DNA from: Sphingobacterium spiritivorum ATCC 33861
GTDB lineage: Bacteria; Bacteroidota; Bacteroidia; Sphingobacteriales; Sphingobacteriaceae
DNA length: 64,000 bases
Reading direction: 5' to 3'
Assembly (NCBI RefSeq): GCF_000143765.1
Contig: NZ_GL379770.1
Coordinates: 1,452,903 to 1,516,902, forward strand
The stretch's first letter is position 1. Each line of letters starts with the position of its first letter. Position numbers and translations under genes: made by a program. The notes below the pieces were generated by a model. The model worked only from the letters and a program-made list of their open reading frames with translations. It did not search any database and was not told the origin of the DNA. This document shows, in pieces, positions 1 through 8,165 of the stretch.

Positions 1-1
1 T

Positions 2-334
2 TTTGTTGGTTTTTTACTTATCAGCGGACTGTATGACTCCGGTATTGGTCTTGTTATACTGGGTTTTGTTTGTATTGTAATAGCCGTGTTGGTGAATAAA
101 AAAAGTGATAAAATTATTCTGGATACTGTGACGGTATTGTTTTACATCATTGGATTTGTGCTTATGACAATGGGCTTTAATAAGTTTAAAATGGAAGATA
201 GCAGTATCCTTTTGATCTTTATTCTTATAGCTTCCTGTTCCCTGATGATTGTACATAACTATATCCTTTCCTTTATATCCATTCTGATCCTAAATGGTTG
301 TATATTCGGCCTGATCCTGACTAATGATGCCTAG
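2..334 (+). CDS. Membrane protein fragment, upstream part of an interrupted DUF4401-like gene (5' end outside window)
   Basis: The reading frame is open from the left edge and ends at a TAG at 332-334. It encodes very hydrophobic sequence with several membrane helices. The next gene begins four bases later in the same frame, and the two products read as one protein if the TAG is a sense codon (CAG would give Gln). The downstream half has the C-terminal style of DUF4401 proteins, usually over 300 residues. I infer that this is the upstream part of a DUF4401 gene split by a nonsense change. Function of the family is unknown. The true start lies outside the window. Confidence 0.6.
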   Translation, partial: FVGFLLISGLYDSGIGLVILGFVCIVIAVLVNKKSDKIILDTVTVLFYIIGFVLMTMGFNKFKMEDSSILLIFILIASCSLMIVHNYILSFISILILNGCIFGLILTNDA

Positions 335-337
335 AAT

Positions 338-901
338 ATGATTCATATTCAGATCGCTGTACTAACTGTGTTGGTCAGCTATACTATGCTGAATGAAGCG
401 AAGATCATTACGAGCACTAAAGTATTATCCCGACTTTATAAACCTGTAAGAGCCGGACTGATCTTTTCATTTTTGGTGCTGCTGATCTTTTTGGGTAAGA
501 AGGGAATGATCGCTCTTTCTCCGGAATATATATGGGTTTCCGCTGTGCTGATCTTTTTGGCAATAGGGTATTTGATGTTGAAGTTATCGGATATATTGCA
601 TGTTGCAGGTGTCATCCAAAGAACTGTAATTTGTATTCTTAGTATACTGGTTTTATTACCTACAGTATGGTCGCCTGCAATATCAGGAGCAATATTGATT
701 ATCCTTCTGAGCTTTTATGTGAATTATAAGACAGGACTGATTGCCGGAGTGATCGCTTTTATTTATTTTATTTCTCAGTATTACTACGATCTCAATTTTA
801 CATTACTGACTAAATCCATATTGCTGATCTCATTAGGAATTCTATTTCTGGCACTCTATTTATTTACCCGTAAAAGCCTGACTAAACATGAAAAAGTATA
901 A
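338..901 (+). CDS. DUF4401-like multi-pass membrane protein, downstream part of an interrupted gene
   Basis: 187 residues, almost entirely membrane helices, ending in a short basic tail. The YYYDLNFTLL stretch near residue 150 resembles the C-terminal part of DUF4401 proteins of Bacteroidota, which sit in operons with DUF2157 and GDYXXLXY proteins, as here. The ATG at 338 lies four bases past an in-frame TAG, so this may be a reinitiated product or just the 3' half of a broken gene. Its end overlaps the next gene by 14 bases, as expected for an operon. No enzymatic motif is visible. Family assignment is from memory of the pattern. Confidence 0.6.
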   Translation: MIHIQIAVLTVLVSYTMLNEAKIITSTKVLSRLYKPVRAGLIFSFLVLLIFLGKKGMIALSPEYIWVSAVLIFLAIGYLMLKLSDILHVAGVIQRTVICILSILVLLPTVWSPAISGAILIILLSFYVNYKTGLIAGVIAFIYFISQYYYDLNFTLLTKSILLISLGILFLALYLFTRKSLTKHEKV

Positions 902-1382
902 GTGGTTTATCATACTCTTTAATCTGCTTCTGTTGCTGGGGTATTTTACATATTCGATCCGAGCGAAAGAAGAAATATTGGATGAAGGTCAGTTGGTTTT
1001 ATTAGAGCTGGCACCCGTCGATCCGCGTTCACTTATGCAGGGGGATTATATGAACCTGCGTTATGCTATTTCGAGGGATATAGATACGGAAACCGAAAAA
1101 TTATCAAGAAGGGGATATTGTGTTATAAAAATTGATGGGCATGGAGTAGGGAAGAAGGTTCGTTTTCAACGGGATCCCAGTCCGTTAGATAAAGGTGAAT
1201 ATCTGATTAAGTATACATCGCCGAATGAATGGATTATCAATATCGGAGCGGAATCTTTTTTCTTTCAGGAAGGGCATGCTGAAAAATATGAACGCGCAAA
1301 ATACGGGGCATTAAGGATCGATAAAAACGGTAATAGTCTGTTAGTGGGTTTATATGATCAGGGGCATAAAGAAATAAAGTAA
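888..1382 (+). CDS. GDYXXLXY domain protein
   Basis: 164 residues with one N-terminal membrane helix (about 5-23) and a soluble remainder, probably periplasmic. The signature GDYMNLRY is at about 52-59 and defines the GDYXXLXY family, of unknown function. The gene starts inside the end of the preceding membrane-protein gene (14-bp overlap), so the two are translated from one message. The usual partners are DUF2157 and DUF4401 membrane proteins. Length and motif are complete, so this last gene of the operon looks intact even though the gene before it is interrupted. Confidence 0.85.
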   Translation: MKKYKWFIILFNLLLLLGYFTYSIRAKEEILDEGQLVLLELAPVDPRSLMQGDYMNLRYAISRDIDTETEKLSRRGYCVIKIDGHGVGKKVRFQRDPSPLDKGEYLIKYTSPNEWIINIGAESFFFQEGHAEKYERAKYGALRIDKNGNSLLVGLYDQGHKEIK

Positions 1383-1943
1383 CAGTAATTCCTATACGAA
1401 CAGGATATACATATCGTCAGACTATCTCGCTCAGGACTATAGAATCTGTCAGAGCCACTTGGTTAGCTAATTCTTGGCAGATCCGTGTGCCATCTTTTTA
1501 GTCTGAAGATCATTATTATTAGATACTTATCCCTTCTCTTTATTAAAATCTCTTTTATAGCATTGGTAAATAGTTCAATAGTTGTTGAGCTAATTGTTCA
1601 GTAGGCATTTTTTTAAGTTCTTTTATTCAAACATACACCTGCTACAAGCCTGTTTTCGCGACAGCAAGTTTTAAATTTCATAATTATCAATCCAATTTGA
1701 CAGCCTCTAAAGCTGCTGAAGCATATCTTATGCTTACTCCTTAAATAAAGATTAAATAGTTCAATCATAATGAGTTAATTATTCAATTTTCGAATGTTCA
1801 TTTCTTTTAGTTTAGCTCTGTATAATCATTATAACATAACCAATAGATTTTGTCAGGTAACAGAGCAGTGTGAATTTTGATCGTTCGAAAAAGTAAAATA
1901 ACAGAAATGGTTAGATAAATAACAAACACGAAATTACAAAATT
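1383..1943. other. 561-bp intergenic region with possible decayed minus-strand gene
   Basis: No intact gene is seen. On the minus strand, between about 1625 and 1420, one frame gives protein-like stretches (KELKKMPTEQLAQQLLNYLP and later CQELANQVALTDSIVLSEIV) separated by many stops, which could be the debris of a small helical or helix-turn-helix protein. The rest is AT-rich leader DNA for the GH30 gene. Confidence 0.3.
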
Positions 1944-3440
1944 ATGAAAACACAAAAATTAAAGATTGCCCTCGGCTTAGCGTTTGCGATGTCGGTCCTG
2001 GGTAGTTGCGAAAAAAAGGATCTGGTAAATGATAAACTTTTGAATCAGAATGCTCTTGCTCAGACAAACGGAGTGGTGGATGTGGTGCTGGACTGGAATC
2101 AGACTTACCAGAAAATTGAGGGATTCGGTGCTTTCGGAGGAAGAATTACTCCGTTTTTTGAATCGGGTAAAAGAGATAGTATAATGGAATATTTGTGGGG
2201 GAATACCGGCTTACATCTGAATATGCTGAGAGGGAAGGTGCTGCACACCTATCCGTTTAATCAGCAAACTAAAGTTGTAACGATTCAGCCGGCCGGTGTG
2301 GATATCAATATTGATGTGAACAGCACACAATACCAATCTCTTACGGAAGATCAGAAAGAACATCTGGGACAGTTGTGGATTCTGAAAACTGCAAAACAGC
2401 GCCATCAGGTTCCGATTATCTTTGCAAGTACCTGGACACCGCCTTTGTATATGAAAACGAATCCTAACAGTATAAGCGGTAAGTTTTTTAATGGTTTAAA
2501 CTTTAATACTTCGTCGACTACATTTGCAAATTATCTGGCCGGATTTACGAAAGCTTATAAAGAGGCAGGAATCGATTTTTACGGGATTTCTCCGAGCAAT
2601 GAGCCGGAAAATGTATTTTCAGATTGGGATGCTTCCTATTGGAAACCAAAAAATCTGGGTGAGTTTATAACCAATAATCTAAGACCGGCCCTGAATCGTG
2701 AAGGGTTACAAAGTGTCAAGATCATTTCTTCAGAAAATGCAGCATGGGGTACCGCAAATAGTTTCCTGTCTTCTATGGATAAGAGTAAAGTAGATATACT
2801 TGCAGGGCATGGTTATGTGGAAATTGGGGATTTGATTTTCGGACAACGCGGTCTGAACCAAAATCCACAAATCTGGAATTACGCTACCGGAAATAAACCG
2901 GTCTGGGTGACAGAAGCCTCTGACGATAGTGGCGTCTATGATAATACCATGACAGGAGGACTCAAACTGGCTAAAAATATGCATAAATTTTTGGCTGAAT
3001 GTAATGTAAATTCATATGTGTACTGGTTAGGTATGCTGGCTATCCGAAACAATGAATCACTGATCTGTACCAACAGTGACGGAACGCTTGATTTTCCGAA
3101 GACATACGATGTGATGGGGCACTATTCACGGTTTATTAATGCCGGATACTATAGATTTAAAGCAACCTCAACTGGCGGAAGTAATATTATGGTATCTGCA
3201 TATAAAGATCCTGTTTCAGGCAAATTTACATGTGTAGTAATTAATAGCGGTACTACTGCTGCTAATTGTAAAATCAAACTTCAGGGCTTTGGAGTAAGTA
3301 GTCTCCAGAATTATCAGACTACAGATTCAAGTGCTGGTCACTGGCCTGCGGGAACTGTCGTAAATGCAGATGCTTCAGGGGAGTTGTCAGTAACTTTGCC
3401 GGCAAAAAGTATAACGACGTATACAGGAATTAAGAATTAG
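1944..3440 (+). CDS. GH30-family glycoside hydrolase, lipoprotein
   Basis: 498 residues. A lipoprotein signal ends at Cys22 (VLGSC), so the enzyme is probably anchored in the outer membrane. The family core follows: QKIEGFGAFGG (about 56-66), a TWTPPLYMK strand (163-171), SPSNEPEN with the likely acid/base Glu220, and VWVTEAS with the likely nucleophile Glu324. A beta-sandwich tail of about 100 residues closes the protein, as in GH30 glucosylceramidases and glucuronoxylanases. The substrate cannot be told from sequence alone; a beta-linked plant or microbial glycan is likely. It stands alone, with a 500-bp leader and a strong terminator behind it. Confidence 0.88.
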   Translation: MKTQKLKIALGLAFAMSVLGSCEKKDLVNDKLLNQNALAQTNGVVDVVLDWNQTYQKIEGFGAFGGRITPFFESGKRDSIMEYLWGNTGLHLNMLRGKVLHTYPFNQQTKVVTIQPAGVDINIDVNSTQYQSLTEDQKEHLGQLWILKTAKQRHQVPIIFASTWTPPLYMKTNPNSISGKFFNGLNFNTSSTTFANYLAGFTKAYKEAGIDFYGISPSNEPENVFSDWDASYWKPKNLGEFITNNLRPALNREGLQSVKIISSENAAWGTANSFLSSMDKSKVDILAGHGYVEIGDLIFGQRGLNQNPQIWNYATGNKPVWVTEASDDSGVYDNTMTGGLKLAKNMHKFLAECNVNSYVYWLGMLAIRNNESLICTNSDGTLDFPKTYDVMGHYSRFINAGYYRFKATSTGGSNIMVSAYKDPVSGKFTCVVINSGTTAANCKIKLQGFGVSSLQNYQTTDSSAGHWPAGTVVNADASGELSVTLPAKSITTYTGIKN

Positions 3441-3453
3441 GTAAGGAATATTT

Positions 3454-3500
3454 AGACATAAAGCTCAGTTTCTGGAAAGGAACTGAGCTTTATGTCTTTT
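3454..3500 (+). terminator. Rho-independent terminator after the GH30 gene
   Basis: A perfect 17-bp inverted repeat (3454-3470 and 3481-3497) around a 10-base loop ends in a T run. It lies 14 bases after the GH30 stop and can serve genes from both sides, including the minus-strand gene ending at 3532. Confidence 0.9.
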
Positions 3501-3531
3501 AGTAGGGCTGCATCTGATAACAGATATGTCA

Positions 3532-3840
3532 TCAGGTGCTTTTGTTTTTATATTTCAGTTCCAGATTAAGAATGATATCACGTTTTTTACCTTCTATCAG
3601 AGATAAATTGCCGACTACAAATACTCCTTTTTTTCCATTGGTTGGGTTAGAAATACCATACACAGTGGACTCATCATCAGGATTTGACGAACCTTCATAC
3701 CGGTAAAGATAATCGATCTGGTATTCTTCTGTATTGCTATATATTTCATCGAATTCTATATTGTAATCTATATTGTATCCCATCTGCTGTAGTTTCGCTA
3801 ATGCGACATCTGCCGTTTCGTAATTGTGTCTGGTTTCCAT
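3532..3840 (-). CDS. Small conserved Bacteroidota protein
   Basis: 102 residues, soluble, no signal peptide. The pattern of an N-terminal helix, an acidic middle part, then YRYEGSSNPDDESTVYGIS (about 46-64) and a GKKGVFV strand resembles a small Bacteroidota family that databases often label, probably wrongly, as phosphoribosylpyrophosphate synthetase. It lacks the length and PRPP-binding loop of a real PRPP synthetase. Function unknown. It is transcribed alone, divergent from the lipoprotein gene at 4042. Confidence 0.7.
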   Translation of the reverse strand: METRHNYETADVALAKLQQMGYNIDYNIEFDEIYSNTEEYQIDYLYRYEGSSNPDDESTVYGISNPTNGKKGVFVVGNLSLIEGKKRDIILNLELKYKNKST

Positions 3841-3992
3841 ATTTATATTGATTGTTGTTTATTAATAACAATCAACTTAGCTTTTCTGTTTTTACATGAA
3901 CGAAAACGGGTCTAATAGCTAAAATGAGCTTTTTTTTGTTGAAAAATATTGTCGTTTATTTAGTTTTTGATTTCTTTATTATTTTTGTTTTG

Positions 3993-4000
3993 TAAATTTG
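3993..4000 (+). promoter_or_regulatory. Bacteroidota -7 element TAAATTTG
   Basis: Matches TAnnTTTG. It lies 42 bp before the ATG at 4042 and downstream of the alternative upstream start at 3967, which supports 4042 as the true start. A TTTG at 3966-3969 is a possible -33 element with slightly long spacing. Confidence 0.5.
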
Positions 4001-4041
4001 ATTTTATATTTATATCTTTTGTTAATATAAAACATGTTATT

Positions 4042-4392
4042 ATGAATTTTAGAGTTAAATTATTGTCATTGTTCGGTGTGGTGTTGCTGAGTATGGCTTG
4101 TATGAAAGAAGAACGGGATGTCGTAAGGCAGGTGGAAATGATTGTTGCATCTAAATATACAACATGTGAACCCTCATATGGTGTTAAAGTATCCGATTGT
4201 CTGATAGTAACTGAGGCTAAAAATAATAATACTTATTATTTAGCTAAAAGTGAAATTCCCGGATTTAGTTACGAACTCGGATATGAGTATAGAATTCTGG
4301 TAAAAGCTACAAAGTTAGCAAATCCACCTATGGATTCAGGTGACACAGAATTTGAACTTATAAAAGTTATTTCCAAAACAAAGGTTAATTGA
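4042..4392 (+). CDS. Small lipoprotein, function unknown
   Basis: 116 residues from the ATG at 4042. The signal peptide MNFRVKLLSLFGVVLLSMAC ends in a lipobox-like SMAC. The mature part of about 97 residues has a CEPSYG..SDC pair of cysteines that may form a disulphide, then a beta-rich stretch ending in lysines. I chose 4042 over an in-frame codon at 3967 because only 4042 puts the signal peptide at the N-terminus and lies after the -7 element. It precedes another lipoprotein gene by 33 bp, so they probably share a message. No family recognised. Confidence 0.7.
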   Translation: MNFRVKLLSLFGVVLLSMACMKEERDVVRQVEMIVASKYTTCEPSYGVKVSDCLIVTEAKNNNTYYLAKSEIPGFSYELGYEYRILVKATKLANPPMDSGDTEFELIKVISKTKVN

Positions 4393-4425
4393 TCGTTATA
4401 AAAGCTCTCCTAAGTTGATACAAAA

Positions 4426-5610
4426 ATGAAACCATCCATCTATTATATAAAGTTGATGATATTTATATTACTGAATACAAGCCTGCTACTTTCCTGTTCC
4501 AGGCAGGATATAAAACCCCCTGATAATCCGGAAGAGAGAGGCATACTATTGGAACTCGATTCTACAAAATTTCCGGTTGTCAAAAAAGATACTGTAGTAA
4601 AGAGTGTATATGATATTCTTTATCAGTTGGATGGTCTGCAGTTTTATATAAAAGCATATGATAACTTAGTTTTACAGAGCTATGGTAAAGGAAAAAATCT
4701 GCTTCTGGAACCCATAGCGCCTGATGACGACTCGCAGTTGTTTTATTTTAAGTTTTCTCCTCCATCTTCTGATAATCCTTATATGCTCTACTCAGTAAAA
4801 GAAAATACAGCAATAGGTGTCGGAGCATATGCCAAAAGTCCGGACCAGTATTTTCCGTTTACCCAACGATCCGGCAGACCTTCTTCATTTGGTTTTTCAT
4901 GGATTCCGGTTTTAAATCCAGAAAGAACAGCTTACTATTTAGACAGTCGGGATGTATCGGGTACAGTTGTGATAGATGGAAAACCAAAGCCATTTAATTA
5001 TAGTATAAGAGCAGAGTATGGTAGATTGTTTATGGGGAAAAGGGACTTTATACAATATCTGAATTTTGTATTTGTTCCCAATGAGGAGTTTATATTGGAG
5101 AGTATACAGCTGGATACAACAGGTGGAAAGATCACCAATTCAAGAATAACCCGAATTGATTATGGTTTGAGGGTAAACACCAGATCTACAGAATTCAGGG
5201 AAAATGTGTTGCTGAGAGATACACTAAAAAGTGAATTTTCAATTCAGGAGACATTTGATGGAATAAGTTTTAAAAAAAACAAAAATGTTGAATTAGAAAC
5301 TGATTTGCCCAGAGTAAGCTCTTCTGCTGGCATGAATTCTTTTGGAAAGAAGGAAAAAATAAAGATGAATTATGGTCCAAAGCCTTATCGTACCATTGTT
5401 ACTACCTACCCGATGGAGATTGTAATACCGGCATATTCTTGGTTTTCATATGATTTATGGATAGTACAGCATACTGTTGAATTAAAGTACAAAGCTGTAT
5501 ATCGGGGTGTCAAATCAGGTAAGAGCATAAATGTTTCGGGCGTTTACAGCGGATATGATTTTTCTAATCCGTATTTAGAAGTATATACAAGACCCAATAA
5601 AACAAATTGA
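4426..5610 (+). CDS. Lipoprotein, function unknown
   Basis: 394 residues. The signal MKPSIYYIKLMIFILLNTSLLLSC gives a good lipobox (LLSC). The mature protein is rich in aromatic and beta-forming stretches with no catalytic motif that I recognise. The YDILYQLDGLQFYIKAYDNLVLQS stretch at about 60-83 could be a ricin-B-like or other carbohydrate-binding fold, but this is only an impression. It is the second gene of a two-lipoprotein operon and no terminator separates it from its neighbour. Conservation with any named family is not apparent. Confidence 0.7.
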   Translation: MKPSIYYIKLMIFILLNTSLLLSCSRQDIKPPDNPEERGILLELDSTKFPVVKKDTVVKSVYDILYQLDGLQFYIKAYDNLVLQSYGKGKNLLLEPIAPDDDSQLFYFKFSPPSSDNPYMLYSVKENTAIGVGAYAKSPDQYFPFTQRSGRPSSFGFSWIPVLNPERTAYYLDSRDVSGTVVIDGKPKPFNYSIRAEYGRLFMGKRDFIQYLNFVFVPNEEFILESIQLDTTGGKITNSRITRIDYGLRVNTRSTEFRENVLLRDTLKSEFSIQETFDGISFKKNKNVELETDLPRVSSSAGMNSFGKKEKIKMNYGPKPYRTIVTTYPMEIVIPAYSWFSYDLWIVQHTVELKYKAVYRGVKSGKSINVSGVYSGYDFSNPYLEVYTRPNKTN

Positions 5611-5768
5611 ATAAATCACTAATATTTCCGACAGTTAGAAGTTAAAAGATAAGTGTTTTTAGACCTGATACAGCTTTATTAATAGCTATATTTTTTATAA
5701 TTTTAGAGGGTTAGCATATAATGGTGGAATGCTAATGATATTCTTAATAAAAGAGCTGTTAATAAGAT

Positions 5769-6206
5769 ATGAAGAAAATAATATTTAGATTTTCGCTGAT
5801 TAACATTGGGCTGGGTATTGTGTTGTTTTTGCTTTACAGAGTTATTATTGACAGATTAAATCCCCCTGATACAACAACTTTGGAAAAAATCTATACTGTT
5901 ATGGATATTTTCATGCAGATCATTTTGTCTTCAGTTTATCTTGTTGCAATAGCTGTCAGTTCATTATTGTTTTTTCTAAATCAAATAGACCGAATCAGGA
6001 ATAATTATTACTTGTCCTTTCTGACCTTTTCGGGATTACCTCTCTTTTTTGTTCTTTTCGTAGGTGTTAATATAGCACTTGACATTCATCAGTATGATAT
6101 TATACCCTCTTCTATAAAAATGCTGTTAGGCTTTTCAATACTTTATTTGTTATGTACAATTATTGAATTTTTAATTTTCAGATCAAAAATTAAAAAGTAT
6201 AATTAA
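5769..6206 (+). CDS. Four-helix membrane protein, function unknown
   Basis: 145 residues with four predicted membrane helices (about 7-25, 45-68, 78-103 and 115-138) and a basic C-terminus (RSKIKKYN). No motif or family is recognised. It stands 158 bp after the lipoprotein gene, so it may have its own promoter in this AT-rich gap. AT content is higher than in the surrounding core genes. It could be an accessory gene. Confidence 0.6.
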   Translation: MKKIIFRFSLINIGLGIVLFLLYRVIIDRLNPPDTTTLEKIYTVMDIFMQIILSSVYLVAIAVSSLLFFLNQIDRIRNNYYLSFLTFSGLPLFFVLFVGVNIALDIHQYDIIPSSIKMLLGFSILYLLCTIIEFLIFRSKIKKYN

Positions 6207-6360
6207 CATCTGTATTAGTAGGGGGTAATAGCTATATGATTTTTATTTTTCGTTACTGAAAGATCTTTTTAGTTGGCGAAATAGTATTCTATATTTCGTA
6301 TAGGTGTGACATCTGAAAGAACTAAACTAAATTCGGATTGAACTCAGACTACAGTTTCAC

Positions 6361-6380
6361 GTTCGAATCTGGAATTGCGG
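6361..6380. repeat. Short REP-like fragment, inverted partner at 7531-7547
   Basis: GTTCGAATCTGGAATTGCGG here is matched in inverted orientation by GCAATTCCAGATTC at 7531-7544 (14 bases exact). Both pieces flank the tRNA-Arg/YceI/tRNA-Ser block and may be the debris of an interspersed repeat. Confidence 0.35.
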
Positions 6381-6425
6381 ATTAAATCCAAAAGTTTTAG
6401 TAAAATAGAACGGCCATAAATAAGC

Positions 6426-6462
6426 AAAAACCCCACTTAACATGATGTTAAGTGGGGTTTTT
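6426..6462. terminator. Bidirectional terminator downstream of tRNA-Arg
   Basis: A-run, 12-bp perfect stem CCCCACTTAACA / TGTTAAGTGGGG with a 3-base loop, then a T-run. On the minus strand it lies just behind tRNA-Arg. Confidence 0.9.
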
Positions 6463-6463
6463 G

Positions 6464-6537
6464 TACGCCCATCAGGATTCGAACCTGAGACCGACGGTTT
6501 AGAAAACCGTTGCTCTATCCAGCTGAGCTATGGGCGC
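6464..6537 (-). tRNA. tRNA-Arg (anticodon TCT)
   Basis: On the minus strand a 74-base cloverleaf runs from GCGCCCATAGCTCAG to GGTTCGAATCCTGATGGGCGT plus discriminator A. Acceptor, D, anticodon (CTTCTAAA region, anticodon TCT) and T arms all pair, with a G-U at the acceptor end. It reads AGA codons. No CCA is encoded. Confidence 0.95.
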
Positions 6538-6678
6538 GTCCCTTTCGGTGATGCAAAACTACTCAAATCCGCTATATTTCCAAAAAAAATGAATACTTTT
6601 TTTATGCCGATATATTAAGTCATTGCCTGTCAAGGCAATTATTTCTCTCGCCTGTCAGAACAACTCCCTTATCTTTTT

Positions 6679-6732
6679 TGTTATAATATGACATATAAAA
6701 AACAAATATATATGTTATAACATTTACTTTTG
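6679..6732 (+). promoter_or_regulatory. YceI promoter with possible operator
   Basis: A -7 element TACTTTTG sits at 6725-6732, 22 bp before the start. Directly upstream is the perfect palindrome TGTTATAACA (6713-6722), and a half copy TGTTATAA lies 34 bp earlier (6679-6686), about three helical turns away. The arrangement looks like a repressor site covering the promoter. The regulator is not identified. Confidence 0.45.
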
Positions 6733-6754
6733 TATGGAAAATTAAAATAAAAAT

Positions 6755-7282
6755 ATGGCAACTATCTGGAATCTAGACTCTGCTCACAGTGAATTGGAGT
6801 TTAAAGTAAAACACATGATGATTTCAAATGTAAAAGGACTTTTTCAAGACTTTGAAATCGAATTAGAAGGAAATGGTGAAGATTTGACCTCAGCAACTAT
6901 TAAAGCAGCTATCAAAACCGACTCCATTAATACTAAAAATGAACAACGCGATCAACATTTAAAAAGCGGAGACTTTTTTGATGCGGCCAATTATCCTGAG
7001 ATAAAGTTTGTATCGACTTCCATTGTGAAGAAATCAGAAGATGAATTTGCAGTAACAGGAGATTTAACGATCAAGGATGTGACCAAACCTATTACGTTAG
7101 ATGTGGATTTCGGAGGCATTGCTGTAGATCCATGGGGCAATAGTAAAGCCGGATATACCTTTTCAGGTAAAATAAACAGAAGTGATTTTGGCCTGACATG
7201 GAATGCGGCATTAGAAACCGGTGGAGTAATGGTCAGTGAAGAGGTAAAAATATCAGGTGACATTCAATTTTCAAAAAGCTAA
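6755..7282 (+). CDS. YceI family protein
   Basis: 175 residues, one YceI lipocalin-like beta-barrel domain over the full length: WNLDSAHSELEFKVKHMMIS at 5-24, the DSINTKNEQRDQHLKSGDFF region near 66-85 with the conserved NxxRDxHLxSxDFFD pattern, and a closing VKISGDIQF. YceI barrels bind long isoprenoid or fatty molecules. This copy has no signal peptide, so it should be cytoplasmic, as in many Bacteroidota. It is a single gene with its own promoter, lying between two tRNA genes. Confidence 0.93.
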   Translation: MATIWNLDSAHSELEFKVKHMMISNVKGLFQDFEIELEGNGEDLTSATIKAAIKTDSINTKNEQRDQHLKSGDFFDAANYPEIKFVSTSIVKKSEDEFAVTGDLTIKDVTKPITLDVDFGGIAVDPWGNSKAGYTFSGKINRSDFGLTWNAALETGGVMVSEEVKISGDIQFSKS

Positions 7283-7338
7283 TAATCAGCTTGATTCATA
7301 ATTAAAAGCATATTTTAGCCATAAATTCTAAAATATTA

Positions 7339-7369
7339 TTTGGTAGAATAGAGAAAATTTGTACTTTTG
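7339..7369 (+). promoter_or_regulatory. tRNA-Ser promoter
   Basis: TTTG (7339-7342), 19 bp, TACTTTTG (7362-7369), then the tRNA four bases later. It is a textbook match to the Bacteroidota housekeeping consensus. Confidence 0.85.
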
Positions 7370-7373
7370 TCGC

Positions 7374-7458
7374 GGAGAGTTGGCAGAGTGGTCGAATGCG
7401 GCAGTCTTGAAAACTGTTGACTGTCACAGGTCCGGGGGTTCGAATCCCTCACTCTCCG
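7374..7458 (+). tRNA. tRNA-Ser (anticodon TGA)
   Basis: An 85-base class II tRNA: acceptor GGAGAGT/ACTCTCC, long variable arm, anticodon loop CTTGAAAA (TGA), T arm GGGGGTTCGAATCCC, discriminator G. It reads UCA codons. It is followed by an accessory patch with transposase debris and a toxin-antitoxin-like pair. Confidence 0.96.
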
Positions 7459-7461
7459 CAG

Positions 7462-7491
7462 AAACCTTCATCGAAAGATGAAGGTTTTTTT
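7462..7491 (+). terminator. Terminator of tRNA-Ser
   Basis: 11-bp stem AAACCTTCATC / GATGAAGGTTT with a GAAA tetraloop, then a T run. Confidence 0.92.
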
Positions 7492-7651
7492 ATGCAATGT
7501 CCCGCCGTTTTTTGATGCAAGATATAGACAGCAATTCCAGATTCTAACCTGAAGCGGTGGCCGGGTTCGAACATTATCGTTGCGGGTTGCGCATGGGGAT
7601 GAGGGACGCAACAAATCCTGAACGCTCCGCAAGTAGCAATACAAAAAGGTT

Positions 7652-7687
7652 AAAAAACCGCTAAACTTAATTGTTTAGCGGTTTTTT
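7652..7687. terminator. Orphan bidirectional terminator hairpin
   Basis: A 15-bp stem (7652-7666 with 7673-7687), flanked by A and T runs, with no intact gene directly upstream. It lies between tRNA-Ser and the transposase remnant. The GC-richer stretch before it (about 7550-7640) has no recognisable gene. Confidence 0.75.
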
Positions 7688-7817
7688 CTTTTATGCGGTA
7701 ATCAGGTTAAGTATTAAACCCCAATCCGGAGGTGTCCTTCGAGGTGTCACCACATTTGTGGAGATATCAGAGACACCTCCAAGTCCAAAGCATCGGATCA
7801 TGTTCAAAAGTTGTGGA

Positions 7818-8165
7818 CTAAGCAAATAATTTGGTTAGCCTGAATAGAAAAAAGTTAATATCCCCAACACCTGTAAACTAACTTCTCAAAGCTTTTAGTT
7901 TAGCATTGAATGACTCTGCTGAAGCATTGGTACTTTTGTTATCAAAGTAATGTAGGATAGGGATGATGGGTAACGATAGATCTGGCCATGCTTTCAAAAG
8001 ATGATATTCCTGAAACTTCTATCTGATTGTGCCCTAGTCCTAATTTGGTAAAAGCAACTTTCTTATCCCTGCATTTATTGACTATTACTCAAAACTGGTC
8101 TCATATATACTGAGCTGTTCAGATATGTTGTTAGGAAATACGATCCAGGACTCAGTATTGATGTT
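7818..8165 (-). pseudogene. Decayed ISAon1-type transposase remnant
   Basis: Minus-strand translation gives, in order, ESWIVFPNNISEQLSIYETS, a broken middle, then FDNKSTNASAESFNAKLKAL, an in-frame TAG and GDINFFLFRLTKLFA followed by the stop at 7818-7820. These are landmark stretches of the ISAon1/ISL3-like DDE transposases of Bacteroidota. The piece keeps the conserved STNASAESFNAK block but carries stops, frameshifts and a large internal deletion, so it is dead. The 9-bp inverted repeat GGAGGTGTC / GACACCTCC near 7730-7780 may be leftover end sequence. No target duplication was found. Confidence 0.8.

Noticed and set aside
3967..4041. Longer N-terminus for the small lipoprotein
   Set aside because: It would bury the signal peptide and starts upstream of the -7 element at 3993-4000.
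7729..7781. Intact IS end from GGAGGTGTC / GACACCTCC
   Set aside because: The inverted repeat is near the transposase remnant but both arms lie on the same side of it, so they are not the two ends of one element.
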